This document shows positions 36,641 through 45,507 of a DNA stretch of 64,000 nt, one piece after another. Source of the stretch: Halomonas zincidurans B6 (GTDB lineage Bacteria; Pseudomonadota; Gammaproteobacteria; Pseudomonadales; Halomonadaceae); NCBI RefSeq assembly GCF_000731955.1, contig NZ_JNCK01000001.1:2976001-3040000 (forward strand), given 5' to 3'. Numbering within the stretch: the stretch's first letter is position 1; each line of letters opens with the position of its first letter. The notes under the pieces were generated by a model. The model was not told the origin of the DNA, did no database searches, and worked only from the letters and a program-made list of their open reading frames with translations. The position numbers were made by a program, and so were the translations under genes.

Positions 36641-37103
36641 TTAAGCATCTATAAGCAACGATTGTTCGCGGACGATTCGCTTCGTGAGCGAATTCAAGTC
36701 ACAATAGATGTCGTCCTCTTTAAAACCAAGCGAATAAAGCTGTTTAAGTATTTCTGTCCTTTTGGACGGGGTCTTTAGCACGAGCTTGGCAATACAGCCA
36801 TTTCCAGCACTAAAAAAATATTCTTCGATACCTTTAAGCTGCTTTCCATGGAATGTGAAGCAGCCCTTCTGGGCCGAAATTCTTGGATTGACAAGAGGAT
36901 GCTTGAAAGCAAACGGGTTCTCGGGAACTTTACTAGTAAGGCCCTCACGCAGCATACCGGGAAGCCAAGATTTAGTTGGACAGTGGTCTATATTTCTCTT
37001 GGGCACAATATTGCTTTCAAAACCTGTTGTGATTTTGTTGAGATCGGATGGAGACATAGCCCATACAGTGTTCGAAGTTTCCGACTCTTTTTCCAAAGCA
37101 AAA
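36641..37103 (-). pseudogene. FRG-domain protein gene, 3' part (split by IS1380)
   Basis: The C-terminal half of an FRG-domain protein. It continues VWAMSPSDLNKI, then NPRISAQKGCFTFHGKQ and AKLVLKTPSKRTEILKQLY, all typical of the second half of FRG domains, and stops with TAA at 36641. The 5' part is at 38787-39108 on the same strand; between them lies a complete IS1380-family element with CAAAA duplicated on both sides. Removing the element and one duplication joins TAT-TTT-GCT-TTG in frame and gives 260 codons with no other disruption. AT-rich relative to neighbours. Confidence 0.88.
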
Positions 37104-38786
37104 CCTGAATCCGTGAGACTGACCCCCCTGCAGCGCTTCTAACCTACTGACCTGCATGGCAATATAGCGAATATCGTCATTCACCCAGACAGTGCCATGC
37201 CCAACGTCACGTTTCGCGCCAGTCGCCGTACCCTCACCAGCCACGCCGGGCTATCCATCATCGGGCAGTGCCTTGAGATCGCCGGCGTCGACAGCATCGA
37301 CGGTCGCTTCCCCACCACGCTGGGCATGCGCACCAGCGACGTGGTCAAGAGCTATCTGGGCCTGCTGTGTCTGGGCATGAGCGACTATGACGCCATCGAG
37401 AATTTCCGCCGCGACAAACCGTTCCAGCACCTGCTGGCCCTGCAGAAGGTGCCGAGCTCCGCCACGCTGCGCCAACGGCTGGAGAAGCTCGCCGCCAATG
37501 ATCTGCAGGCACGTACCGCGACTTGGTCCACCACCTTGCTGTCGCTGGTGGAAGCACCGATCACCGCCGAGAAGACGCATGTCTGTCTGGACATCGACAC
37601 CTTCGTCATGGACAACAGCAACTCGCACAAGGAGGGCGTCTCGCGGACCTACCAGAAGGTCGATGGCTACACGCCGATCGCCGCCTATCTGGGCAATGAA
37701 GGCTGGTGCCTGGGCCTGGAGCTGCGTCCCGGCAAACAGCACACCATGAAGGAGAGCAACGCCTTCCTGGAGCGGGTGCTGCCACGCGCCCAGGGCCTGA
37801 CCGAGCAACCGATCCTGGTCCGCGAGGACAGCGGCTTCGACAGCCAGGCGCATCTGGCCCTTCTCGAACGGCAGCGGCAGGCCTTTGCCGACGAGGGCCG
37901 GCGGCTCGACTACCTCGTCAAATGGAACCCGCGGGACTCGGCCAAGGCCGATCTCGCCACCTGGTGCGCCGTCGCCGAAGACTGCTGGCAAGAAGAGCTG
38001 CGCCCCGGCAAGCGCCAGGCGTTGTGGACACAGACCGTCTCGATCCGCGATGGCCAGACCGAGGTCGAGGTCAGGCGTGTGATGCGCCTGGTGGAGCGCA
38101 CCGCCGATCGCGATGGCCAGCTGCTGCTCGAACCGGACTATGAGCTGGAAGGCTGGTGGACCAGCCTGGACGAGGCGCCGGAGGCGGTGATCCAGCGCTA
38201 TCAGGCGCATGCCACCCATGAGCAGTTTCACAGCGAGATCAAGACCGATCTCGACCTGGAGCGTCTGCCCTCGGGCAAGTTCGCCACCAACGACCTGATC
38301 CTGCATCTCGCCCAGCTGGCCTATAACATCCTGCGTCTGATGGGGCAACTGGGCATGACTGGCGAGCTGAGCCCGGTGCGCCATCCCGCCAAGCGGCGCC
38401 GGATACGCACCGTATTGCAGGAACTGGTCCATCGTGCCGCCGTGGTAGTCCACAAGGCCCGTCAGATCATCCTCGATTTCGGGCAGGACATTGGCCGCAT
38501 GACGGTGTTGAACACCCTGCGGAGCCGGCTGCGTTACCCGCGAGGATCGCCCTGCTGATCGCCTGTCGGGGAATGTCACTTGGAAGAGGGCTGATGGTCA
38601 CCAGCAGCCAGCATCGCCATGCCCGGCGGGTAGAAATGCATGACAAAACGGATCATCGTCGCCGGCCGACGCGGCAATGGTTGGCCATCGCAGACATGCG
38701 TTCGGCGATTGAGACGGGATCGGAGGTCAAAAAATGCTCGCTGGCGGTGATAGGGAAAGTGCCGACGCCGGCTTCACGGATTCAGG
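37104..38786 (+). mobile_element. IS1380-family insertion sequence (1683 bp)
   Basis: Terminal inverted repeats CCTGAATCCGTGA are perfect over 13 bp at both ends. A 5-bp direct duplication CAAAA flanks the element (37099-37103 and 38787-38791). It contains one intact transposase gene (37197-38558) and about 230 bases of non-coding 3' DNA. Perfect ends, target duplication and intact gene indicate a recent insertion. It interrupts an FRG-domain gene. Confidence 0.95.
37197..38558 (+). CDS. IS1380-family transposase
   Basis: A 453-aa DDE transposase of the IS1380 family. THVCLDIDTFVMDN carries the first catalytic Asp, ILVREDSGFDS the second, and HEQFHSEIKTDLDLERLPSG the catalytic Glu, followed by the characteristic LAYNILRLMGQ. 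Full length, no frameshift. The high GC differs from the AT-rich host gene it split, consistent with arrival from the high-GC chromosome or a related genome. Confidence 0.94.
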   Translation: MPNVTFRASRRTLTSHAGLSIIGQCLEIAGVDSIDGRFPTTLGMRTSDVVKSYLGLLCLGMSDYDAIENFRRDKPFQHLLALQKVPSSATLRQRLEKLAANDLQARTATWSTTLLSLVEAPITAEKTHVCLDIDTFVMDNSNSHKEGVSRTYQKVDGYTPIAAYLGNEGWCLGLELRPGKQHTMKESNAFLERVLPRAQGLTEQPILVREDSGFDSQAHLALLERQRQAFADEGRRLDYLVKWNPRDSAKADLATWCAVAEDCWQEELRPGKRQALWTQTVSIRDGQTEVEVRRVMRLVERTADRDGQLLLEPDYELEGWWTSLDEAPEAVIQRYQAHATHEQFHSEIKTDLDLERLPSGKFATNDLILHLAQLAYNILRLMGQLGMTGELSPVRHPAKRRRIRTVLQELVHRAAVVVHKARQIILDFGQDIGRMTVLNTLRSRLRYPRGSPC

Positions 38787-39108
38787 CAAAATAGAGTCCA
38801 ACCAATGGGGAGGTTGTCCAATCTAATAATCTGGTCGGCAAACCATAATGCTGCATCAATGCATACAACTCCAAGGGATCTTGGATAGCTTCAGAATAGA
38901 AAGAACGATAATGAATTAGAAATTCACCAACGCATGATTCTTCAAGATCAAGGTCAATTTTTTGCCAGACACATCCCGGAATTAGTGCGTAATTTGCCTC
39001 TTTAACTCCACGGTACCAGAGACCGCTTGGATGCATGTTCCATGCGCTAGGAAGGCACCGAACAATCTCCAAATACTCTTGGATTGAGTCAAACATTATT
39101 TCATTCAT
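38787..39108 (-). pseudogene. FRG-domain protein gene, 5' part (split by IS1380)
   Basis: N-terminal part of the split FRG protein, 107 codons. SIQEYLEIVRCLPSAW is followed by the FRG signature GLWYRGVKEANYALIPG and the HYGLPTRLLDWTTSPLVGLY core. The reading frame meets a stop two bases inside the IS, so the fragment has lost half the domain. The start at 39108 has AGGA spaced 5 bases and lies 14 bases after the stop of a 45-aa membrane peptide gene, suggesting an operon. FRG domains occur in uncharacterised phage- and island-borne proteins. Confidence 0.85.
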
Positions 39109-39122
39109 AACCATCCTAGGGC

Positions 39123-39260
39123 CTAGTATATTGAGCCTATCCAGAGAAATACACCAACACCCATAAAACACCAAGCGATCACGCTATTTTTATCCTCGCT
39201 CTGTAGATAAGCCCCGAGGAGAAATAAGGCTATTCCGAGTATCAAGACAAATAAATTCAT
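39123..39260 (-). CDS. 45-aa membrane peptide, first gene of the FRG unit
   Basis: A 45-codon ORF with ATG at 39260 and TAG at 39123-39125. The product has two hydrophobic helices (NLFVLILGIALFLLGAYL, about 2-19; VIAWCFMGVGVFLWIGSI, about 27-44) joined by the polar loop QSEDKNS. AAGGGG precedes the start at a longish spacing. It is followed after 14 bases by the FRG gene. Its two-helix hairpin shape resembles small membrane partners of defence or toxin systems, but no family is recognised. Confidence 0.6.
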   Translation of the reverse strand: MNLFVLILGIALFLLGAYLQSEDKNSVIAWCFMGVGVFLWIGSIY

Positions 39261-39323
39261 TCTTGGAAGCCCCTTGTTCCTCAACAATTTATCCGCCCGC
39301 GATCGTGAGAGGTGGCCTGCCCC

Positions 39324-40059
39324 TTACCCCAAATCCCCAAAATAATACTGCAACAGCGTCAACACGACTACGGGGGCAGTTTCGGTGCGCAGAATGCGCG
39401 GGCCGAGGGTCAGCGGGGTGAAGCCGGCCGCCGTGGCGGCGTCGACTTCGGCGGGGGACAGGCCGCCTTCGGGGCCAATCAGCAGCGCGGCACGCTCGAT
39501 GGTCTCGCGATCGGACCAGGGCGAGGCGGTGGCCGGGTGAAGCACCAGCCGCAACGCTTCGTCGCGGCTGGCCAGCCACTCGCCGAGCGGCTGCGGCGGG
39601 GGGGGCGGGGGCCGTGGGCACGGTGGCGCGCCCGCTCTGCTCGCAGGCGCTGCTCGCCACGCCCTGCCAGTGGGCGAGTTTCTTGGCCTCGCGTTCGCCC
39701 TTCAAGCGCACGTCGCCGTGCTCGGTGTAGAGCGGGGTGATCGCCGCCACGCCCAGCTCGGTGGCCTTCTGGAGGGCGTAGTCCATGCGATCGCCCTTGG
39801 AGATCGCCTGGCCCAGATGCACCGCCAGCGGCGACTCGCCGCGCCCCGCTTCCACCGCCTCGATGCGCGCGACGACCCGCTTGCGGGTGACCTCGACGAG
39901 CACGGCCGCGGCCTCCTGGCCACGGCCGTCGAACAGCGTCAGCGCCGCGCCCTCGCGCAGCCTGAGCACCGCCGCGACGTGGCGCGCCGGGCCTTCGGGC
40001 AGGCTCAGCTCGGCGCCCGCGGTGAGCGTGGCGTCGAAGTGGATGCGCGGGACGCTCAT
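39324..40059 (-). pseudogene. rsmE: 16S rRNA m3U1498 methyltransferase RsmE, frameshifted
   Basis: The first about 153 codons encode RsmE (VPRIHFDATL, DYALQKATELGVAAITPLYT, SSACEQSGRATVP). The frame then shifts in a run of eight C (minus strand; G run 39598-39605) and the C-terminal SAM-binding knot continues in another frame: LLIGPEGGLSPAEV, LTLGPRILRTET, LLQYYFGDLG, stop at 39324. One extra C in the run restores a normal protein of about 245 aa. RsmE methylates U1498 of 16S rRNA. Either a real slip or a sequencing/assembly error at a homopolymer. Confidence 0.88.
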
Positions 40060-40075
40060 CGCCTTGCTGACTTGC

Positions 40076-40567
40076 TTACTGGGTAGTCTCGCTGCCTTCG
40101 GCCTGGCGCTGCTTCTTCTGGGCGTACATCGCCTCGAAGTTGACCGGCGCCAGCATCAACGGAGGGAAGCTGCCGCGGTTGACCAGATTGTCGATGCATT
40201 CACGCGCGTAGGGGAACAGCACGTTGGGGCAGAAGGCGCCCAGGGTGTGGTCGAGCTGCTCGCCTTCCAGCCCGGCGATGCGGAACAGCCCGCCCTGCTC
40301 GACCTCGACCAGAAACGAGGTGGTGCCGCTCTCGGCATGCGCGACCTGGGCGGTGACCTTGACCACCACCTCGTAGAGGTTCTCGCCGACCTGTTCGCTG
40401 GTGGTGTTGAGATCCAGGCTTACCTTGGGCTTGAACGGCTGCTGAAAGACCGAGGGCGCGTTGGGCGACTCGAAGGAGATGTCCTTGACGTAGATACGCT
40501 GCAGGGAAAATTGCAGTTGCTGCTGTTCGTTGCCCTGGGCGGCCTGCGGCTTGTTGTCGTCTGCCAT
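40076..40567 (-). CDS. secB: Protein-export chaperone SecB
   Basis: A 163-aa tetrameric cytosolic chaperone that delivers preproteins to SecA. Family motifs include FSLQRIYVKDISFESP (about 20-35), GLFRIAGL, LFPYARECIDNLVNRGSFPP and LAPVNFEAMY. Length and C-terminal charged tail are normal. It lies between rsmE and a membrane rhodanese gene on the same strand; the rhodanese-secB order is common in gammaproteobacteria. Confidence 0.96.
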   Translation of the reverse strand: MADDNKPQAAQGNEQQQLQFSLQRIYVKDISFESPNAPSVFQQPFKPKVSLDLNTTSEQVGENLYEVVVKVTAQVAHAESGTTSFLVEVEQGGLFRIAGLEGEQLDHTLGAFCPNVLFPYARECIDNLVNRGSFPPLMLAPVNFEAMYAQKKQRQAEGSETTQ

Positions 40568-40618
40568 AACTGTGTCTCTTGTCTGGATGAGGTTGTTCGA
40601 TGAAGGCGGGCGAGCCGG

Positions 40619-41038
40619 TTACTTCTTGACCACCGGCATGTTGTCGGCCTGCCACTGGGCCATGCCGCCCTTGAGCTTGACCGCGCGCGCGAAACCGGCC
40701 TGGGTCAGCTTGGTGACGGCGGCGGCGGACGACTGGCCCTGCTTGCAGACCACCACGACCGGCTTGTCCTTGAACTTGTCGAGCTCGTTGAGACGCTGGT
40801 CGAGCTTGCCCTGGGGAATATTGCGCGCGCCGGCGATGTGCCCGGCCTTGAATTCCTTGGGATCGCGGATATCGACGATCACCGCGTCGTCGCGATTGAC
40901 CAGCTTGGTGGCCTCGCCGGTATCGACACCGTGGTTGCCGGTCTTGGCCTCGTAGGCCAGCCAGGCGGCGAGCACCGCCACGAAGGCACCCACCAGCAGC
41001 GGGTGATTCTGCACGAATTCGAACAACTGATCGATCAT
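40619..41038 (-). CDS. Membrane-anchored rhodanese-domain protein (YibN-like)
   Basis: A 139-aa protein with one N-terminal membrane helix (about 13-29) and a rhodanese domain facing the cytoplasm (about 38-135). The catalytic loop is VVVCKQGQSS with C98, and VIVDIRDPKEFKAGHIAGA is the CH2A-type motif. It is the YibN type found next to secB and gpmI. It may handle sulfur transfer near the Sec/YidC machinery; the exact substrate is unknown. Confidence 0.9.
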   Translation of the reverse strand: MIDQLFEFVQNHPLLVGAFVAVLAAWLAYEAKTGNHGVDTGEATKLVNRDDAVIVDIRDPKEFKAGHIAGARNIPQGKLDQRLNELDKFKDKPVVVVCKQGQSSAAAVTKLTQAGFARAVKLKGGMAQWQADNMPVVKK

Positions 41039-41278
41039 GGGTCTGGGTAACTCTGCCGGATAGCGCTAGTTGATAGCTCGGGTTGAAAACGGCCCGCGCG
41101 TACGGGCGGCGCCCAGTATACACAAGCCTTGCGGCTGCGTCCGTCGACCATGGGCGGGTTGTGACGTTCGCCCATCCGCTGCGGTATGATGCCATACGAA
41201 CGTGAGTCGCGAAGCCCGGAGGCTGGTGCCGCCAGTGCCGCCGGCCGATGCCCGCTACAGCAAACACGAGGCCCCAAC

Positions 41279-42853
41279 ATGGCAGATGCCACAGTTTCCC
41301 GCCCGCGCCCGGTGGCGTTGATCATCCTTGATGGCTACGGCCACAACGAGTCGACCGAACACAACGCGGTGGCCGCCGCCGACACGCCGGTGATGGATGC
41401 GCTCAAGTCGCGCTATCCCCACGGCCTGATCCACACCGACGGCGGCTACGTGGGCCTGCCCGACGGCCAGATGGGCAATTCCGAGGTGGGTCACATGAAC
41501 CTCGGCGCGGGACGCATCGTCTATCAGGATTTCACCCGCATCACCAAGGCGATCGCCGACGATGAGCTGGCCGGCATCGCCGAGCTGACCCAGCCGATCG
41601 ACGCCGCGGTGGCGGCCGGACGCGCCGTGCACCTGCTCGGACTGTTGTCGCCGGGGGGCGTGCACAGCCACGAAGATCATATCCTGGCGATGGCCGAACT
41701 GGCCGCGGCACGCGGCGCCAAGCGCATCTACATTCACGCCTTCCTCGATGGCCGCGACACCGCGCCAAAAAGCGCCCAGGCGTCCCTCGAGCGCGCCAAC
41801 GCCCAGCTCGCCGAGCTGGTGGGCGCCGACAACGGCTTCGTCGCCTCGATCGTCGGGCGTTATTTCGCCATGGACCGCGACAACCGCTGGGATCGCGTCG
41901 AGCAGGCCTATCGCGTGGTGAGCGAAGGGGCCGGCACGCACATCGCCGAGTCCGCCGAAGCCGGCCTGGCGGCCGCCTACGCCCGCGGCGAAACCGACGA
42001 ATTCGTCGTCGCCACCAGCGTACGCCCGGCGGGTGAGCCGGTGGTCATGGCCGACGGCGACGCGGCGATCTTCATGAACTTTCGCGCCGACCGCGCCCGT
42101 GAGCTGACCCGCGCCTTCGTCGAGGACGGTTTCAGCGGCTTCCAGCGCCAGGCGCGTCCACGCCTGGCCGGCGAGGGCCTGGTGATGCTCACCCGGTACG
42201 CCGCCGACATCCCCGCCCCGTGCGCCTTCCCGCCCAGCGACCTGGTCAACACCCTCGGCGAGGTGGTCGCCAAGCGCGGCATGACCCAGCTGCGCATCGC
42301 CGAAACCGAGAAGTACGCCCACGTGACGTTCTTCTTCTCCGGCGGTCGCGAGGCCGCGTTCGACGGCGAACACCGCGAGCTGATCCCCTCGCCGCAGGAC
42401 GTCAAGACCTACGACGAGAAGCCCGAGATGAGCGCCGTTGAACTCACCGACACGCTAGTCTCGGCGATCGACGCGGGCAGCTACGACCTGATCGTCTGCA
42501 ACTACGCCAACGGCGACATGGTCGGCCACAGCGGCGACTTCGACGCCGCGGTCAAGGCCATCGAGGCGGTCGACGTGTGCCTGGGCCGGGTGGTCGAGGC
42601 GATCGAGCGCGCCGGCGGCGAGTGCCTGATCACCGCCGATCACGGCAACGCCGAGCAGATGGTCAACCCCGAAACCGGCGCGCCGCAGACCGCCCACACC
42701 ACCTTCGAGGTGCCGCTGGTCTACGTCACCCAGCGCCGCGCTGGCCTGCGCGACGACGGTCGGCTGTGCGATCTCGCCCCCACCCTGCTGGCGATGATGG
42801 GCGAGCCGATCCCCGACGAGATGACCGGCAACGTGCTGGTCGACTACCGCTGA
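41279..42853 (+). CDS. gpmI: 2,3-bisphosphoglycerate-independent phosphoglycerate mutase GpmI
   Basis: Interconverts 3- and 2-phosphoglycerate in glycolysis, with a two-manganese site. The 524-aa protein has LIILDGYGHN (first metal Asp), MGNSEVGHMNLGAGR with nucleophile S68, NFRADRARELTRAF, KYAHVTFFFSGGRE and TADHGNAEQM. ATG at 41279 is used; an upstream extension to 41186 lacks similarity. Divergent from the rhodanese-secB genes and followed closely by envC. Confidence 0.97.
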   Translation: MADATVSRPRPVALIILDGYGHNESTEHNAVAAADTPVMDALKSRYPHGLIHTDGGYVGLPDGQMGNSEVGHMNLGAGRIVYQDFTRITKAIADDELAGIAELTQPIDAAVAAGRAVHLLGLLSPGGVHSHEDHILAMAELAAARGAKRIYIHAFLDGRDTAPKSAQASLERANAQLAELVGADNGFVASIVGRYFAMDRDNRWDRVEQAYRVVSEGAGTHIAESAEAGLAAAYARGETDEFVVATSVRPAGEPVVMADGDAAIFMNFRADRARELTRAFVEDGFSGFQRQARPRLAGEGLVMLTRYAADIPAPCAFPPSDLVNTLGEVVAKRGMTQLRIAETEKYAHVTFFFSGGREAAFDGEHRELIPSPQDVKTYDEKPEMSAVELTDTLVSAIDAGSYDLIVCNYANGDMVGHSGDFDAAVKAIEAVDVCLGRVVEAIERAGGECLITADHGNAEQMVNPETGAPQTAHTTFEVPLVYVTQRRAGLRDDGRLCDLAPTLLAMMGEPIPDEMTGNVLVDYR

Positions 42854-42860
42854 CCGGCGG

Positions 42861-44054
42861 GTGACTGTCGGCACGCCGCGCGGCGCCGCGCGCGCCATTC
42901 GCAACCTGGCGTTGGCCCTGGCGGCTAGCGCCGCGCTGCTGACGGGCGGCCTGCCCGACGCGGCGGCGCAGTCCGCCAGCAAGGAGGACGCCCAGGCCGC
43001 GGCAGCGCGTGTCGATGCGCTCGGCAAGGATCTCCAGGCGCTCGGCAAGCGCCTGGCGGCGACCCGCGAAGCGCGCAGCGATGCCAGCGAAGCGCTCGCC
43101 CAGGTCGAGACCCGGCTCGCCGAACTGCGCCGCCGGCTGGCCTCGCTGGCCGACCAACAGCGCCGCCTCGATGGCCAGATCGCCGGACTCGAGAGCCGCC
43201 GCCAGACCCTGCGCGAGCGGCGCCGCGAACAGCTCGACGCCTTGGCCAAGCAGCTCGACGCGCTCTACCGGGTCGGCGACTCGCCGCAGTTGAAACTCTT
43301 GCTCAACCAGGACGAGCCGGGGCGGCTCGATCGCCTGCAGACCTATCTCAACCGTCTTTCCCGGGCGCGTGAACGCCAGCTCGACGAACTGGCGCGACTC
43401 GACACCCAGCTCGCCGAGACCCGAACATCCCTCGATCAACGCCGCCAACGCCTCGCCGAGCTGGTCGCCGAGGCCGCCGAACAGCGCACCGCGCTGAATC
43501 GCCAGGCGCGTGAGCGCGAAGCGCTGGTCGCCAAGCTCGACGCGCGCTACAGCGACGAGCGCAGTCGCCAGCAAGCGCTGGCCCGCGCACGCAACGAGGC
43601 CGAACAGCAACTCGCGCGCATCCGCGAAGCGCTCAAGCGGCTCGACCAGCCGCCGCCTTCCACCGCCATCGACAAGACCCGCGGCGACCTGCCCTGGCCG
43701 GTGCAGGGCCGGATCGTCTCGACCTACGGCAGCGGCGAGGGCGTCAACCGCAACGGCCTGGTGATCGCCGCCGCCGCCGGCACCCCGGTCAAGGCGATTC
43801 ATGCCGGGCGCGTGGTGTTCGCCGACTGGATGCGCGGCTTCGGCAACCTGTTGATCATCGACCACGGCGATGACGTGATGTCGCTGTACGCGTACGTCCA
43901 GCGCTTCGACGTCGCGGTCGGCGCCCGCGTCGCCAGCGGCCAGACGATCGCCGCCGTCGGCGCCAGCGGCGGGCGCCGCGATCCGGCGCTGTATTTCGAG
44001 ATGCGCAAGAACGGCGAGCCGATCGATCCACGGCGCTGGATCAGCCAGCGCTGA
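42861..44054 (+). CDS. envC: EnvC-like murein hydrolase activator
   Basis: A 397-aa periplasmic protein: signal peptide (about 1-36), a long coiled coil (about 40-270; many Arg/Gln/Leu heptads) and a C-terminal LytM (M23) domain. The zinc ligands of active M23 peptidases are missing: GVNRNGLVIAA replaces HxGxD and ALYFEMR replaces HxHxE. It is therefore an activator of amidases (AmiA/B) at the septum, not a peptidase. A GTG start at 42861, 8 bases after gpmI, is assumed. gpmI-envC-ctpA is a conserved order. Confidence 0.9.
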   Translation: MTVGTPRGAARAIRNLALALAASAALLTGGLPDAAAQSASKEDAQAAAARVDALGKDLQALGKRLAATREARSDASEALAQVETRLAELRRRLASLADQQRRLDGQIAGLESRRQTLRERRREQLDALAKQLDALYRVGDSPQLKLLLNQDEPGRLDRLQTYLNRLSRARERQLDELARLDTQLAETRTSLDQRRQRLAELVAEAAEQRTALNRQAREREALVAKLDARYSDERSRQQALARARNEAEQQLARIREALKRLDQPPPSTAIDKTRGDLPWPVQGRIVSTYGSGEGVNRNGLVIAAAAGTPVKAIHAGRVVFADWMRGFGNLLIIDHGDDVMSLYAYVQRFDVAVGARVASGQTIAAVGASGGRRDPALYFEMRKNGEPIDPRRWISQR

Positions 44055-44144
44055 CACTCAGCCTCACTCCACGACGGCGCGGGTAGCACTGGCCCCGCCG
44101 CTAACGCTATGCTGAGCCCTCGCCCGACGCGATCCGGAGTGAGC

Positions 44145-45449
44145 ATGCGCGTTCATTGTCTTCGCTGGCTGCTGCCAGCCCTTCTCGTTTCCTTCACAAC
44201 ACCGACGCTGGCCGCCCCCGAAGCGTCCGACGACGAGCTGCCGGTGGCCGATGTCCAGACCTTCGCCGAGGTCTTCGAGCGCATCAAGCGCGCCTACGTC
44301 GAGGAGGTCGACGACAGCACGCTGATGCGCAACGCCATGCGCGGCATGCTCAGCGAGCTCGACCCGCACTCGAGCTATCTCGACAGCGAGGATTTCGAGG
44401 CCCTGCGCGAGTCCACCGAGGGCGAGTTCGGCGGCGTGGGCATCGAGGTCGGCATGCAGGATGGCCAGTTGACGGTGATCGCGCCGATCGACGACACGCC
44501 GGCGGCGGCGGCCGGGCTCCAGCCCCGCGACGTGATCCTGCGCATCGACGCGACGCCCACCGAAGGCATGTCGCTGCAGCAAGCCGTGACGCTGATGCGC
44601 GGCGAGGCCGGCACCGACATCCAGATGACCATCCTGCGCGAGGGCGATAATTCCCCGCGTACGCTGACCCTGACCCGCCAGATCATCCGCAGCGACAGCG
44701 TCAAGCAAGAGCTGCTCGAACCCGGCTACGGCTATCTGCGGATCAGCCAGTTTCAGAGTCGCACCGGCAACCAGCTCAAGGATGCCCTCGCCACGCTCAA
44801 GCAGCAAGGGCCGCTGGACGGGCTGATACTCGACCTGCGCAACAACCCCGGCGGAGTCCTTGACAGCGCCGTCGAAGTCGCCGATGTCTTTCTCGACAGC
44901 GGGCTGATCGTGTATACCGAGGGCCGCTTGCCCGACAGCGACATGCGTTTCTCGGCGCAGGCCGAGGGTACCCTGACCGACGTGCCGATGGTGGTGCTGA
45001 TCAACGGCGGCAGCGCCTCGGCAGCCGAGATCGTCGCCGGCGCCCTGCAGGATCAAGGCCGGGCGGTGGTGATGGGCACGCGGAGTTTCGGCAAGGGTTC
45101 CGTGCAGCAGGTCATGCCGCTGGGCAACGGCGATGGTCTCAAGCTGACCACGGCGCTGTATTACACGCCCAACGGCCGCTCGATCCAGGCCCAGGGCATC
45201 GCCCCCGATGTCGAGGTGGTGCGCGGCCGGCTCGAGGTCGCCGAAGGCAACGACTTCGGCCTGAGCGAATCGGATCTCGCCGGGCGGCTGGCCAACCCCA
45301 ACGGCCGCGCGCCGAAGGACCGCGCATCCAGTCAGCCGGTGCTTGATTACCAGCTCGGCGAGGCGCTCAATCTGCTCAAGGCGCTCAACGTGCTCGAACG
45401 TCGCCCCGCCCGGTCGGCGGGCTCGGCGGGCGAAGCGCCCAGCGGCTAG
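44145..45449 (+). CDS. C-terminal processing peptidase CtpA (S41)
   Basis: A 434-aa periplasmic serine protease with a signal peptide (about 1-24), a PDZ domain (about 93-170; GGVGIEVGMQDGQLTV) and an S41 catalytic domain. Catalytic Ser is in INGGSASAAEIVAG (S292) and Lys in RSFGKGSVQQV (K317), 25 residues apart as in the family. LRNNPGGVLDSAV is diagnostic. ATG at 44145 follows CGGAG; an ATG at 44109 is upstream of it but poor. It trims periplasmic or murein-related proteins. Confidence 0.93.
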   Translation: MRVHCLRWLLPALLVSFTTPTLAAPEASDDELPVADVQTFAEVFERIKRAYVEEVDDSTLMRNAMRGMLSELDPHSSYLDSEDFEALRESTEGEFGGVGIEVGMQDGQLTVIAPIDDTPAAAAGLQPRDVILRIDATPTEGMSLQQAVTLMRGEAGTDIQMTILREGDNSPRTLTLTRQIIRSDSVKQELLEPGYGYLRISQFQSRTGNQLKDALATLKQQGPLDGLILDLRNNPGGVLDSAVEVADVFLDSGLIVYTEGRLPDSDMRFSAQAEGTLTDVPMVVLINGGSASAAEIVAGALQDQGRAVVMGTRSFGKGSVQQVMPLGNGDGLKLTTALYYTPNGRSIQAQGIAPDVEVVRGRLEVAEGNDFGLSESDLAGRLANPNGRAPKDRASSQPVLDYQLGEALNLLKALNVLERRPARSAGSAGEAPSG

Positions 45450-45453
45450 CCGC

Positions 45454-45505
45454 GGCAGTGGGCGGCTATCGACAGCGCCGGCAGTGGGCGGCTATCGACA
45501 GCGCC
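45454..45505. repeat. 26-bp tandem duplication
   Basis: GGCAGTGGGCGGCTATCGAC plus AGCGCC occurs twice back to back (45454-45479 and 45480-45505), with a partial third unit after. It fills the short gap between convergent ctpA and ubiI-like genes. Two units only and no spacers, so not CRISPR. Confidence 0.85.
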
Positions 45506-45507
45506 GG

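Noticed and set aside
38573..38785. Small plus-strand open frame at the end of the IS1380 element
   Set aside because: It lies in the IS non-coding tail with no clear ribosome site and runs into the terminal repeat.
42861..44054. EnvC-like protein as an active M23 endopeptidase
   Set aside because: The zinc-binding histidines and aspartate are absent, so an activator role is more likely.
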